Shown: positions 23,972 to 32,076, counted from the first letter of the stretch. The stretch: 35,316 bases of DNA from JANNRR01 sp031401675 (GCA_031401675.1 JANNRR010000017.1:1-35316); one strand, 5' to 3'. The notes: a model not told the origin generated them from the letters alone. Numbers and translations: made by a program.

Positions 23972-24739
23972 ATGACCTTTGATCTGGCCGCCGGACTGCG
24001 GGGGAAACGAGTCATTCTGACCGGCGCATTGGGCGGCATCGGGCGAGAGGTCGCGCTGGCCTTTTCCGGCGTCGGCGCACGGGTCGCCTGCGTCGATCTG
24101 GACGCTGGCGGGCTGGCTGCGCTTGTCGGCGAGATGGAGGGAGGGCCGCATCCGGCCATCGCCTGGGATTTGCGGAACGTGGCGGGCCACGCCGGGCTGG
24201 TGGAAGAGGCCCGGTCAGCACTAGGCGGGCTCGATGTGCTGGTTCAGACGGCGGCCGTCTTGATCCGCCGCCCGTCGGTCATGGACGTGACAGAGGCAGA
24301 CTGGGACTTTCAGCATGACATCAACCTCAAGGCCTGTTTCTTCTTGGCCCAGGCCACTGCCCGCGTGATGCAGGTGCAGGGCAGCGGCGGTCGTATCATC
24401 AACTTCACATCGCAGGGTTGGCAGTCCGGCGGCTTTGGCGGCTCGGTGGCCTATGCAGCTACAAAGGGCGGCATCGTGTCGACTACTCGCGGGCTGGCAC
24501 GGTCACTGGCGCGCGACCGGATCACCGTGAACGCGGTGTCTCCCGGCGCTGCCGACACCGCAATGATGCGCAGCGGCATGGACGCGCCGGGTCTGTCCGC
24601 CATCGCCGCGCAGATTCCGCTCGGCTACATTGCCGCACCGTCGCAACTGGCAGGGACGGTGTTGTTTCTGGCCTCAGACCATGCCGACTACATCACCGGC
24701 GCGACGATCAACGTCAGCGGTGGCTGGCTAATGTATTGA
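23972..24739 (+). CDS. SDR family oxidoreductase with degenerate NNAG motif (255 aa)
   Basis: A short-chain dehydrogenase. TGALGGIG at 17-24 and D42 are the cofactor region; N118, S147, Y161 and K165 form the catalytic set. The usual NNAG is replaced by QTAA at 92-95. The C-terminal YITGATINVSGG is typical. A GAGG motif lies 10 bases upstream of the ATG. It sits 15 bases after the EthD gene and 11 bases before another SDR gene, with which it shares only the family pattern. Probable oxidation of a secondary alcohol in the pathway. Confidence 0.88.
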   Translation: MTFDLAAGLRGKRVILTGALGGIGREVALAFSGVGARVACVDLDAGGLAALVGEMEGGPHPAIAWDLRNVAGHAGLVEEARSALGGLDVLVQTAAVLIRRPSVMDVTEADWDFQHDINLKACFFLAQATARVMQVQGSGGRIINFTSQGWQSGGFGGSVAYAATKGGIVSTTRGLARSLARDRITVNAVSPGAADTAMMRSGMDAPGLSAIAAQIPLGYIAAPSQLAGTVLFLASDHADYITGATINVSGGWLMY

Positions 24740-24750
24740 AGGGGCGGGCT

Positions 24751-25536
24751 ATGGGCGACAGGCTGGACGGCAAGGTGGCGTTGGTCACCGGCGGGGCACG
24801 CGGGATCGGCGATGCGATCATCGCACGGTTGGTGGCGGACGGTGCAACCGCCTTCTCTCTGGACAAGGCCCCAACCGACGAACCGCGACCGGGCGTGACC
24901 TACCTGATGGGCGACGTCACCGACGAAGCCAATGTGGCCAACGCATTTGTGACGCTGGACGCCAAAGCTGGACGGCTAGACATTCTGGTCAACAACGCCG
25001 GTATCCAGCGGGTCGGGCTGGTGGGCAAGGTCAGTTTTGCCGATTTTTCGGCCGTGGTGGCAACTCATCTGCACGGAGCCTTTCTTTGCGCTACGCAGGC
25101 CGTGCCCCGGATGCTAGCCGGCGGACGCGGCGGCTCCATCGTCTCCATCGCCTCGACCGCCGCCTTTGTCGGCCTGCCCGGGCGGGGCGCTTACTGTGCG
25201 GCCAAGGCTGGTATCCTCGGCCTGACCCGCGCCCTGTCGCTCGAATTGGCATCGGCAGGGATCCGCGTCAATGCGGTTGCACCGGGGTTTACGCGGACAA
25301 AGTTCATCGATCAGGGTTTGGCCGACGGATCGCTGCGCGAGGACTGGATGCTGGCTCGGGTGCCGATGCACCGTCTGGCGCAAACAGAAGAGATTGCAGG
25401 TGCCGTGCGCTATCTGGTCGGAGATGATGCCGCCTACATGACCGGGCAGACTATGGTGGTGGATGGCGGCTGGATCGTGCAGGGTATTCCAGATGCGCCT
25501 GGTTGGCTGAAAAGCCCTACGATTGAAGGTTCATGA
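24751..25536 (+). CDS. SDR family oxidoreductase lacking the usual catalytic Asn (261 aa)
   Basis: A short-chain dehydrogenase. TGGARGIG at 13-20, NNAG at 81-84, S135, Y148 and K152 are present. The residue in place of the catalytic asparagine (the N of VNLxG) is H106 in VATHLHG, an unusual substitution that may alter proton relay. There is an extra C-terminal tail (about residues 245-261, PDAPGWLKSPTIEGS). I chose ATG 24751 because AAGGGGC lies just upstream and the Rossmann motif begins in normal register; the longer upstream frame is a shadow of the preceding gene. It ends 276 bases before the fumarase-like gene. Confidence 0.88.
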   Translation: MGDRLDGKVALVTGGARGIGDAIIARLVADGATAFSLDKAPTDEPRPGVTYLMGDVTDEANVANAFVTLDAKAGRLDILVNNAGIQRVGLVGKVSFADFSAVVATHLHGAFLCATQAVPRMLAGGRGGSIVSIASTAAFVGLPGRGAYCAAKAGILGLTRALSLELASAGIRVNAVAPGFTRTKFIDQGLADGSLREDWMLARVPMHRLAQTEEIAGAVRYLVGDDAAYMTGQTMVVDGGWIVQGIPDAPGWLKSPTIEGS

Positions 25537-25812
25537 GACGCCAAACCCGGACCCGATCAACGCGGAGGGGCTGGCGATGTCACGGTGCCGTCGTGCTGTG
25601 CATTGTTCGGGTCGGACCCTCAGCGCGCCGTGTCCCAATCGGAACCGAAGGCCTAGCCGATGCAACACGATCCGCCCATCGGCGACGCTCAGAAGGAAGC
25701 GATAATCGAGCAGGTGCTGTGCAAAACCGTCCCAAGGACCAGTTGTCACACCTACCCGTACATGATCTAGTCGCGCCGCGGCGACTTAATCGCGATTAGC
25801 AGGCTGCCAGCC
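25537..25812. promoter_or_regulatory. 276-bp gap before the fumarase-like gene with two dyads
   Basis: I recognise no gene. Two adjacent dyads lie just before the fumarase-like start: AGTCGC/GCGACT arms at 25769-25774 and 25781-25786, and TAATCGCGATTA, a perfect 12-bp palindrome at 25787-25798. Both are centred within 40 bases of the ATG at 25813 and are good operator candidates. A minus-strand frame of 72 residues (25531-25749) shows a few hydrophobic stretches but no family resemblance and is probably random. Confidence 0.4.
25787..25798. promoter_or_regulatory. TAATCGCGATTA palindrome upstream of the fumarase-like gene
   Basis: A perfect 12-bp palindrome with a CGCG centre, 14 bases upstream of the start codon. 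Its position overlaps where a repressor would block transcription or where a ribosome would load. It does not match the AAACG-type motifs seen elsewhere in the window, so a different regulator may bind it. The binding role is inferred. Confidence 0.45.
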
Positions 25813-27366
25813 ATGGACCCAGCCACAATTGACGGCGGCGATATCGTCGACAGTATCGCCGACGCGCTGCAGTACATTTCCTGCTATCAGTCGCCGGACT
25901 TCCTGGCCCATATGCATGCGGCCTGGCAACGAGAGGAAAGCTCCGTCGCCAAGGATGCAATCGCACAGATCCTCGTTTCGTCGCGGATGGCGGCTTTGGG
26001 GCGGCGGCCGATCTGTCAGGACACCGGCATTGTCACCGTCTTTGCCCTATTGGGGCAAGAGGTCAGGATCGGCTCTGACCTTGCGTTGGGCGATCTGGTC
26101 AATCTGGGCGTGCGCCGGGCTTGGCTGGACGAGAACAACCCGCTGCGCCCCTCGATGGTAAGCGATCCGCTTTTCGCGCGGCGATCCACCGGAGACAACA
26201 GCCCGGCAATCCTGCATGTGGTCCTGGTTCCCGGTCGAACGCTGCAACTGACCATCGTAGCGAAGGGAGGCGGGTCCGAGAACAAGGTGCGCTTTGCCGT
26301 GCTGAATCCGGCCGACTCTGTCGTCGACTGGGCGGTTCAAACCGTGGCCGGGATGGGTGCGGGCTGGTGCCCGCCGGGGATCATTTCGCTGGGCATTGGC
26401 GGCAATGCCGAAAAGGCAATGCTGATTGCGAAAGAGGCTTTGCTCGCACCGCTTGACATGGGCGCGTTGATCCGGCGCGGCCCGGCTACCGCGCTGGAAG
26501 AACTGCGCCTTGACCTCTATCACCGGATCAACGCGCTTGGGATCGGGGCGCAGGGGTTGGGAGGGCTGACAACTGTGCTGGATGTCAAGGTTGCCACCTG
26601 GCCCACACATGCGGCCTCTTTGCCCGTTGCGCTGGTGCCGCAGTGCGCTGCAGACCGCCATGCCCGCATCGTGCTGGACGGCAGCGGCCCGAGCCTGCTT
26701 GCGCCACCGCTATTGTCGGATTGGCCAGAAATCGCGCTGGAGCGGACGGCAGGAACGACGCGCCGTGTCGATCTTGACCGCCTCACCCCTGTCGAAGTGG
26801 CCGGGTGGGTGGCGGGCGAGACGCTGCTTCTGTCCGGGCATCTGCTGACCGGACGGGATGCGGCGCACAAGCGTATCGCTGACCTTGTCGCCGCTGGCCG
26901 GCCACTGCCGGTCGATCTTGCAGGGCGGATGATCTACTATGTCGGGCCGGTGCAACCGGTCGGCGACGAGGTGGTCGGGCCCGCCGGGCCAACAACCGCT
27001 ACACGGATGGACGGATTCACCGACATGATATTGGAACAGGGTCTGCTGGCGATGGTGGGAAAGGCTGAACGCGGGCCTGACGCCATCGCGGCCATCGCAA
27101 GGCACCGCGCAGCCTATCTGGTTGCCGTCGGTGGCGCGGCGGTTCTGGTGTCGAGGGCCATCCGCGCCGCGCGGGTGGTTGCTTTCCCCGATCTGGGGAT
27201 GGAAGCGATCCACGAGTTTCGGGTCGAGGATATGCCCGTGACCGTGGCCGTTGATGCCACAGGAAAATCTATCCACACCGACGGCCCGGCGCTATGGCGA
27301 AACTGGCGGGCCGCAGACTCGCGTGCGTCGCCTTATCGCACAGACCGCAGCGAGATTCCGCGCTGA
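25813..27366 (+). CDS. Class I fumarase-type Fe-S hydro-lyase, single chain (517 aa)
   Basis: An iron-sulfur dehydratase of the fumarase class I/L-tartrate dehydratase family. Three probable [4Fe-4S] ligands are C68 (PICQDTG), C186 (GAGWCPPGI) and C278 (PQCAADRH), in the order seen in FumA (C105, C224, C318). The alpha-type domain (about 1-300) and the beta-type domain (from about 320, GETLLLSGHLLTGRDAAHK) are fused in one chain as in FumA; tartrate dehydratases are often split in two. Possible substrates are fumarate/malate, mesaconate/citramalate, or tartrate-like diacids. The nearby dehydrogenase of the tartrate type favours a hydroxy-diacid pathway over housekeeping fumarase. It is convergent with the E1 alpha gene, with 58 bases between stops and no visible terminator. 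Confidence 0.9.
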   Translation: MDPATIDGGDIVDSIADALQYISCYQSPDFLAHMHAAWQREESSVAKDAIAQILVSSRMAALGRRPICQDTGIVTVFALLGQEVRIGSDLALGDLVNLGVRRAWLDENNPLRPSMVSDPLFARRSTGDNSPAILHVVLVPGRTLQLTIVAKGGGSENKVRFAVLNPADSVVDWAVQTVAGMGAGWCPPGIISLGIGGNAEKAMLIAKEALLAPLDMGALIRRGPATALEELRLDLYHRINALGIGAQGLGGLTTVLDVKVATWPTHAASLPVALVPQCAADRHARIVLDGSGPSLLAPPLLSDWPEIALERTAGTTRRVDLDRLTPVEVAGWVAGETLLLSGHLLTGRDAAHKRIADLVAAGRPLPVDLAGRMIYYVGPVQPVGDEVVGPAGPTTATRMDGFTDMILEQGLLAMVGKAERGPDAIAAIARHRAAYLVAVGGAAVLVSRAIRAARVVAFPDLGMEAIHEFRVEDMPVTVAVDATGKSIHTDGPALWRNWRAADSRASPYRTDRSEIPR

Positions 27367-27424
27367 CATGGCTTTGACCCGCGCCCGTTTGCGCTCTGGA
27401 TTGTCTGCTACCGTCAGCACACCG

Positions 27425-28459
27425 CTATTTCGACCAGAAATGCCATCGTCTGTCTGCTCCACCGCTTGCCGCATCAACATGGGCAAAGATCTCATCCAGC
27501 GTTGGTTGTGGCGCCGCAAGAGCTTCGGCGACTGCAAGGCCGACCTCTTCCTTGACAACAGCCCGCATTGCGTCCAGCCCGCCGACACCGATTGCGCCCT
27601 CTGCCGCTAGCCGGTCGGCAAAGAGCGGGATCGGATCGCGTTTCATCCAGATGTCAAGCTCACCCGGCAGCCGGTAGGTCGCGGGGTCGGATCGGGAGTG
27701 GCCCGAGTACCTGTATGTCTTCATTTCGAGCAGGCTTGGTCCTTCGCCCGCGCGTGCCCGGGCAACGGCCGTTTCCATGGCAACTTCGACCGCGTCAGCG
27801 TCCTGCCCGTCGACGATCACGCCGGGTATCGCATATCCGGCAGCCCGCACCGCGATATCCTCGACCGGGGTCGAAAGGTTCATCCGCGTGTATTCACCGT
27901 AGAGGTTGTTTTCACAGACAAAAATTACCGGAAGTCGCAGAATGGCCGCGAAGTTCAGAGATTCGTGGAACGCACCGATGTTGGCCGTCCCGTCACCGAA
28001 AATCGCCACAGCCACCCGGTCCGTGCCGCGCGCTCGGGCCGCCATCGCGGCGCCGCAAGCGACCGGAATGCCCGCCCCGATGATCGCAAAGGTCGGCAGC
28101 AGCCCGACCTCGGGTTCGACGAGGTGCATCGAGCCGCCAAGGCCACCCGCACAGCCGACGGTCCGCCCACAGATCTCGCCGATGACGCCCACAGGCGTGA
28201 CACCGAGAGCAAGTGCATGCCCGTGGCCCCGGTACGTGCAGGTCACCACGTCGTCCGGGTCGATGGCGCGCGCTATGCCGACGGCCACGGCCTCCTGCCC
28301 GTTGGCAAGGTGGGTCGAGCCGCGCACATGACCATCGGCGAAAAGCCCCTGGATCGCAGCCTCGACCTCGCGGATTTCGATCATCCGGGCCAGTTGCGTG
28401 GGCCTGTCGGCAAGCGCCGCCCGACGGTCGCGGGGCGTGAGAATGTTGGAAAGGGTCAT
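27425..28459 (-). CDS. 2-oxoacid dehydrogenase E1 component, alpha subunit (344 aa)
   Basis: A thiamine-diphosphate-dependent subunit of the pyruvate/acetoin/branched-chain type. YRGHG (76-80) and the ThDP-binding motif GDGTANIGAF through VCENN (155-185) are clear, with FGDG and N as metal and cofactor ligands. I chose ATG 28459, whose ATGA overlaps the E1 beta stop and has GGTGGAG upstream. With the beta subunit it decarboxylates a 2-oxoacid and passes the acyl group to a lipoyl arm. No E2 or E3 gene follows it in this window; a separate lipoyl-domain gene is at 33241. The substrate is not readable. Confidence 0.9.
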   Translation of the reverse strand: MTLSNILTPRDRRAALADRPTQLARMIEIREVEAAIQGLFADGHVRGSTHLANGQEAVAVGIARAIDPDDVVTCTYRGHGHALALGVTPVGVIGEICGRTVGCAGGLGGSMHLVEPEVGLLPTFAIIGAGIPVACGAAMAARARGTDRVAVAIFGDGTANIGAFHESLNFAAILRLPVIFVCENNLYGEYTRMNLSTPVEDIAVRAAGYAIPGVIVDGQDADAVEVAMETAVARARAGEGPSLLEMKTYRYSGHSRSDPATYRLPGELDIWMKRDPIPLFADRLAAEGAIGVGGLDAMRAVVKEEVGLAVAEALAAPQPTLDEIFAHVDAASGGADRRWHFWSK

Positions 28460-29454
28460 AGCGCGCTCCACCACGGCTGGGGATTTTTGTCTGTTGCCAG
28501 CAGATGTGCGACCTGTTCGGCCACATAAGGCGCCGAAGGAAGGTAGCGGGACTCGAGTCCGCCGTTGTAGGGGACGGGCGCGTCCGGCAGGGTGATGCGA
28601 TGCGGCGGTGCCTTAAGTTTTCCAAAGGCGGCCTGCGCCACTTCGGCCACCAGATCGCCACCCCAACCCGATCCGCGCGGCGCCTCTTCCAACGTCACGA
28701 TCCGACCGGTTCGCGCAACCGAATTCATCACGGTCGCCCGGTCCCACGGCCATAATGTCAGCAGGTCGATCACTTCGGCGTCGATCCCTTCGGCGGCCTC
28801 CATCGCCACCGGAACCATCGCGCCACAGGTCACCAGGGTCACCGCGCCGCCCGACCGGAGGATCTCCGCCTTGCCGAGCGGCACCCGATAGGCAGGGTCA
28901 AACTCCCATTCCTCCCGTTCGCCGTAAAGGATGCGTGGTTCCAGCACCACAACCGGGTCGGGATCCTCGATGGCGGCGCGCAAAAGGCCATAGGCCGTGC
29001 GGGCCCCGCTTGCCACCACCACCTTGAGGCCCGGCGTACCACGGACCCAGTGATCGAGCATCTGGCTGTGCTGACAACCGAAGCCCTGCCCCGCACCCGC
29101 CGACGCTCGCACCACCATCGGAACCGTAAGGCGGCCGCGCGACAGGTAGCGCATCGTCGCTGCCTGTGTCGTAAGTTGATCGAGCGCGACGCCGATAAAC
29201 TCGATGAACATCATCTCGATGACCGGCTTCATACCGCAGACAGCGGCACCGACCCCTGCCCCCAGGAACGCCATTTCTGAAATCGGCGTATCGATTACCC
29301 GGTCGGGGCCGTGCCGTTCCAATAGTCCTTCGGTGACCTTGAACGGCCCCCCTGCCGCCGCGATGTCCTCACCCATGCAGAACACGCTGGGATCGTCGTC
29401 CATCGCGTCGCTGAGTGCCTGAAGCACCGCCTGACGCATCCTGATCTTAGCCAT
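28456..29454 (-). CDS. 2-oxoacid dehydrogenase E1 component, beta subunit (332 aa)
   Basis: The transketolase-type beta subunit. N-terminal MRQAVLQAL, FCMGEDIAAAGGPF, and ISEMAFLGAGVGAA are typical; ThDP binding involves the E of MGED and the aromatic and acidic residues of the following segment. The C-terminal domain begins near TLVTCGAMVP. It overlaps the VOC gene stop by eight bases and the E1 alpha start by four. Beta before alpha is the reverse of the common alpha-beta order. By overlap the two subunits are expected to be made in equal amounts. Confidence 0.9.
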   Translation of the reverse strand: MAKIRMRQAVLQALSDAMDDDPSVFCMGEDIAAAGGPFKVTEGLLERHGPDRVIDTPISEMAFLGAGVGAAVCGMKPVIEMMFIEFIGVALDQLTTQAATMRYLSRGRLTVPMVVRASAGAGQGFGCQHSQMLDHWVRGTPGLKVVVASGARTAYGLLRAAIEDPDPVVVLEPRILYGEREEWEFDPAYRVPLGKAEILRSGGAVTLVTCGAMVPVAMEAAEGIDAEVIDLLTLWPWDRATVMNSVARTGRIVTLEEAPRGSGWGGDLVAEVAQAAFGKLKAPPHRITLPDAPVPYNGGLESRYLPSAPYVAEQVAHLLATDKNPQPWWSAL

Positions 29455-29938
29455 CCTGCTCCCCTTGGTCTGGCGTGTAGCTGCCGAAGTCTTGCGCCGT
29501 TTGGATCAGTTCGACCCGGAAGCCGTCCGGGTCGATCATGTAAACCGCACGACCGCCCCGGTTCGGGCCGATTGTCGGTGTCACCGGCGGGCTGACTGAC
29601 GGCACGCCTGCTGCGGTCAGTTCAGCGTAAAGCGATTCCAGATCATCGACCACGAAGGCGATATGTCCGGAACCGATATTGCCGTTGGACATGTCGACCG
29701 ACTGCCGGTCTATGCCCCTGTATTCCAAGAGCTCAAGACAGACCTCCGTTCCCGGAAGCCGCAGGATCGCGCCGTGCAGATCGACCGAAGGATAGCCCAC
29801 AAGAACCCCGATATAGGGCGCGTGGGGGTTCCACCGAAATGCAACCTCGAAGCCCAGCAGGTCGCGATAGAACGCAATAGAACGGTCAAGCGACGCGACC
29901 GTGAAGCCAGTGTGGTGTGCCTTGGTGATCTGGGCCAT
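29447..29938 (-). CDS. VOC family protein (163 aa)
   Basis: A vicinal oxygen chelate protein. Predicted metal ligands are H9 (AHHTGF), E69 (LELLEYR), H92 (GHIAFV) and E143 (VELIQ). Like the VOC protein at 23139-23627 it has PYIGxxVGYP and LELL(E)YR, so the two are related paralogues. The ATG at 29938 is preceded by TGAGG; a GTG at 29950 would overlap the upstream SDR stop. Likely an epimerase or isomerase; a role in ring cleavage is less likely. It sits between an SDR gene and the E1 genes. Confidence 0.85.
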   Translation of the reverse strand: MAQITKAHHTGFTVASLDRSIAFYRDLLGFEVAFRWNPHAPYIGVLVGYPSVDLHGAILRLPGTEVCLELLEYRGIDRQSVDMSNGNIGSGHIAFVVDDLESLYAELTAAGVPSVSPPVTPTIGPNRGGRAVYMIDPDGFRVELIQTAQDFGSYTPDQGEQDG

Positions 29939-29946
29939 GGAGCGCC

Positions 29947-30732
29947 TCACCCGGTCAGATAGCCGTCATCACACATCACCGTATGGCCGGTGACAAGAGA
30001 CGAGGCATCTGACGCAAGAAATACCGCTGCACCGATCAGTTCACGCGGCAGGCCAAGCGTCGGGCGCAGCATGCGGGCCTTGATGAAATCGGCAGTGATC
30101 GACGATGTCGCCGCTGCCTTTGCCGTCAGCGGCGATTCCATCAGCATCGGCCCGATTCCGTTGACCCGCACGCCCCGTCCGCACCATTCAAGCGCAAGCG
30201 CGCGCGTGATGCCCAGTACGCCACCCTTGGACGCAAGATAGGCCGAGGCCCAGGGATAGGCGATGAACGAGCCGATGGAGGCAAGGTTGATGATGGAACC
30301 CTTGCCGTGTGCAAGCATGCCGCGCCCGAACGCCTGACAGCACCAATAGGTTCCCTTCAGGTTCAGATCGAGGATGAAGTTGAACTTTTCTTCCGGGAAC
30401 TCCTCGGCCGGGCTGCGAAAGGCAGAGCCTGCGCTGTTCACTAGGATGTCGACCCGGCCGATCCGCTCTGCCAGGTCAAAGCAGGCGGCGCGGTCGGTCA
30501 CGTCGAGCGGAGCGACAGAGGCTTTGCCGCCCTGCGTTGCGATCGTCGCGGCGGTTGCGGCTGCACCTTCTTCGTTGATGTCTGCCAGAACCACGGTCAC
30601 GCCGAGCTGGGCGTAGCCGGTCGCAATTGCCGCCCCAAGTCCCGATCCCGCGCCGGTCACCACGGCTGTCCGGCCCGCAAGGTGGAACAGGCCGGCAGCG
30701 TATCCGGGCGGAACGGCAAGCGCAGCGGTCAT
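29947..30732 (-). CDS. SDR family oxidoreductase (261 aa)
   Basis: A short-chain dehydrogenase with an N-terminal extension of about 15 residues. TGAGSGLG at 26-33, D51, NSAG at 99-102, N124, S152, Y165 and K169 complete the set. The usual GG near the C-terminus is replaced by CDDGYLTG. It overlaps the upstream enolase-superfamily gene by four bases (ATGA), which indicates coupled translation. Probably oxidises the product of that dehydratase or a related intermediate. Confidence 0.9.
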   Translation of the reverse strand: MTAALAVPPGYAAGLFHLAGRTAVVTGAGSGLGAAIATGYAQLGVTVVLADINEEGAAATAATIATQGGKASVAPLDVTDRAACFDLAERIGRVDILVNSAGSAFRSPAEEFPEEKFNFILDLNLKGTYWCCQAFGRGMLAHGKGSIINLASIGSFIAYPWASAYLASKGGVLGITRALALEWCGRGVRVNGIGPMLMESPLTAKAAATSSITADFIKARMLRPTLGLPRELIGAAVFLASDASSLVTGHTVMCDDGYLTG

Positions 30733-31874
30733 GCCGCCCCCTCGGACAGAATGCCGTCGGGGTCAGAATGAGGCTGGCTCAGCGCCCAGTCGCGGTTGAT
30801 GAGCGGGCCGAAACCGGGGCTTTGCGGCAGCGGCTTCATCCGCCCGTCGACCAGTAGGTCGGGCTGTGCCAGACTATCGGCATAGGGGTCCACGCCGGTC
30901 CAGGGAACGCCCCATTCGACCGGCTTGTCGTCGAAGCCCCAGGCAGCGAAGACCTGGCTGTGGACATGGGCGAACATATGAGGCCCAAAATCAACGCCTG
31001 CGGCTAGGCATTCGTCGATCACGGCCCGACCGCCGGTAATTCCGCCCATACAGGTCAGATCGACCCGGACCCGATCAACTGATCCCGCCATGATCAGCGC
31101 CTCGGGGTAGTACGCCCCCCCTTGTTCGTCGCCCTGCCAGATCGGCATCGGTACGCGCTTGCGCAACGCGGCGAGCTTGCCCGCGCTGCCCGGCGGGAAG
31201 ATGTCTTCGATGCAGCCCATGTTCAGATCGGACAGCCGGTTGGCATAGTCAGCGGCATCGTCGACGGTCGAAAACATCCACACTAGATCGGTCCCGAGCC
31301 AGGCATCGGGCGCCGCCGCCCTTGCCGCGCGCAGCCGTGCCTCTGACTGGTCGAACGTCAGCCCCATCGGGCATTTGAAGCGCCGCCAGCCCTTCGCCCA
31401 GAGATCGCCCACCTGTTCCGCGACCTTGTCGGGCGGCATCAGCGCCGGAGGATAGCCGATGATTGCGGTGGCAGGCATCGGTGACACGCTGCCGCCCAGG
31501 AACTCCGCGATTGGCTTCTCTGCCATCTTCGCTGCAGCGTCCCAGGCAGCAAGGTCCACCATCGACAGCGCGCGCAGGCCGACACCGCCGGCATGGCTGC
31601 CGTAGCTGCGCCCTTTGGCCACGCGGAACGTTGTTGCGCGGTCCTGCAGGCTGGTCCCGAGGTAGGTTTGTGCGATTGTCTTGCGGATCTGTTCGGCCAC
31701 TACACCGTCCCGTGTCAGGGTGAAAGCCCAGCCCTCATGTCCCGACCTTGTCCGAAGACGCACAACGACAAATTCCCGCTCCTTCATGACCCAGTCGCCA
31801 AAAACCACCGGTGCCGGCAACTGCCCGCGTATGGTCGCGACGCCGATATCCTCGATGATCGATTGGTCGGCCAT
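30729..31874 (-). CDS. Enolase-superfamily protein with altered base motif (381 aa)
   Basis: The third enolase-superfamily enzyme, first gene of block D. Metal ligands D196 (GTDLVW), E223 (CIEDIF) and E250 (GDEQGG) are in place, as are D272 (VDLTCMGG) and a histidine in PHMFAHVH (299 or 303). The KxK base is reduced to K167-C-P in RFKCPMG, so the second lysine is missing. The length is usual. I chose ATG 31874, with GGGGAGGA upstream. It differs strongly from the two other members in this window. Probably an acid-sugar dehydratase or epimerase with a changed mechanism. Confidence 0.85.
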   Translation of the reverse strand: MADQSIIEDIGVATIRGQLPAPVVFGDWVMKEREFVVVRLRTRSGHEGWAFTLTRDGVVAEQIRKTIAQTYLGTSLQDRATTFRVAKGRSYGSHAGGVGLRALSMVDLAAWDAAAKMAEKPIAEFLGGSVSPMPATAIIGYPPALMPPDKVAEQVGDLWAKGWRRFKCPMGLTFDQSEARLRAARAAAPDAWLGTDLVWMFSTVDDAADYANRLSDLNMGCIEDIFPPGSAGKLAALRKRVPMPIWQGDEQGGAYYPEALIMAGSVDRVRVDLTCMGGITGGRAVIDECLAAGVDFGPHMFAHVHSQVFAAWGFDDKPVEWGVPWTGVDPYADSLAQPDLLVDGRMKPLPQSPGFGPLINRDWALSQPHSDPDGILSEGAA

Positions 31875-31938
31875 GTCGGTCCTCCCCGAAGCGCCCCGGA
31901 CACAATGCACTCCCCGCCAAGAATGCACGATCGAAGCT

Positions 31939-31948
31939 AACGATACCA
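31939..31948. promoter_or_regulatory. AACGATACCA motif shared with the block C promoter
   Basis: The 10-base word AACGATACCA occurs here, 65 bases before the block D start on its complementary side, and at 21142-21151 just before block C. Two exact copies at two divergent promoters of one locus suggest a shared regulator. This reading is inferred from the two occurrences only. Confidence 0.35.
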
Positions 31949-31957
31949 AATCAAGTA

Positions 31958-31992
31958 GTCAACCGATTGATTGAATCGGTCAAACGATTGAC
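31958..31992. promoter_or_regulatory. Two LacI-type operator candidates on one helix face
   Basis: GTCAACCGATTGAT (31958-31971) and GTCAAACGATTGAC (31979-31992) each have a central CG and GTCAA/TTGAC-like arms, matching the LacI/GalR pattern GTnAAnCGnTTnAC. Their centres are 21 bp apart, two helical turns, so bound dimers would sit on the same face. Between them ACCGATT and AATCGGT form a further perfect dyad (31962-31980). The pair lies in the 202-bp divergent region between blocks D and E and could control both. Confidence 0.6.
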
Positions 31993-32076
31993 ACCGTTGC
32001 GCTGCAGCGTTAGCGTCATGAGCCAGAGCGGTTAGTCTGCGGACGGTGCAACGAGTTTGGCAAGGGTAACGACCAG

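Noticed and set aside
25531..25749. 72-residue minus-strand frame in the 276-base gap
   Set aside because: No recognisable family, no ribosome-binding site, and codon pattern not distinct; treated as chance.
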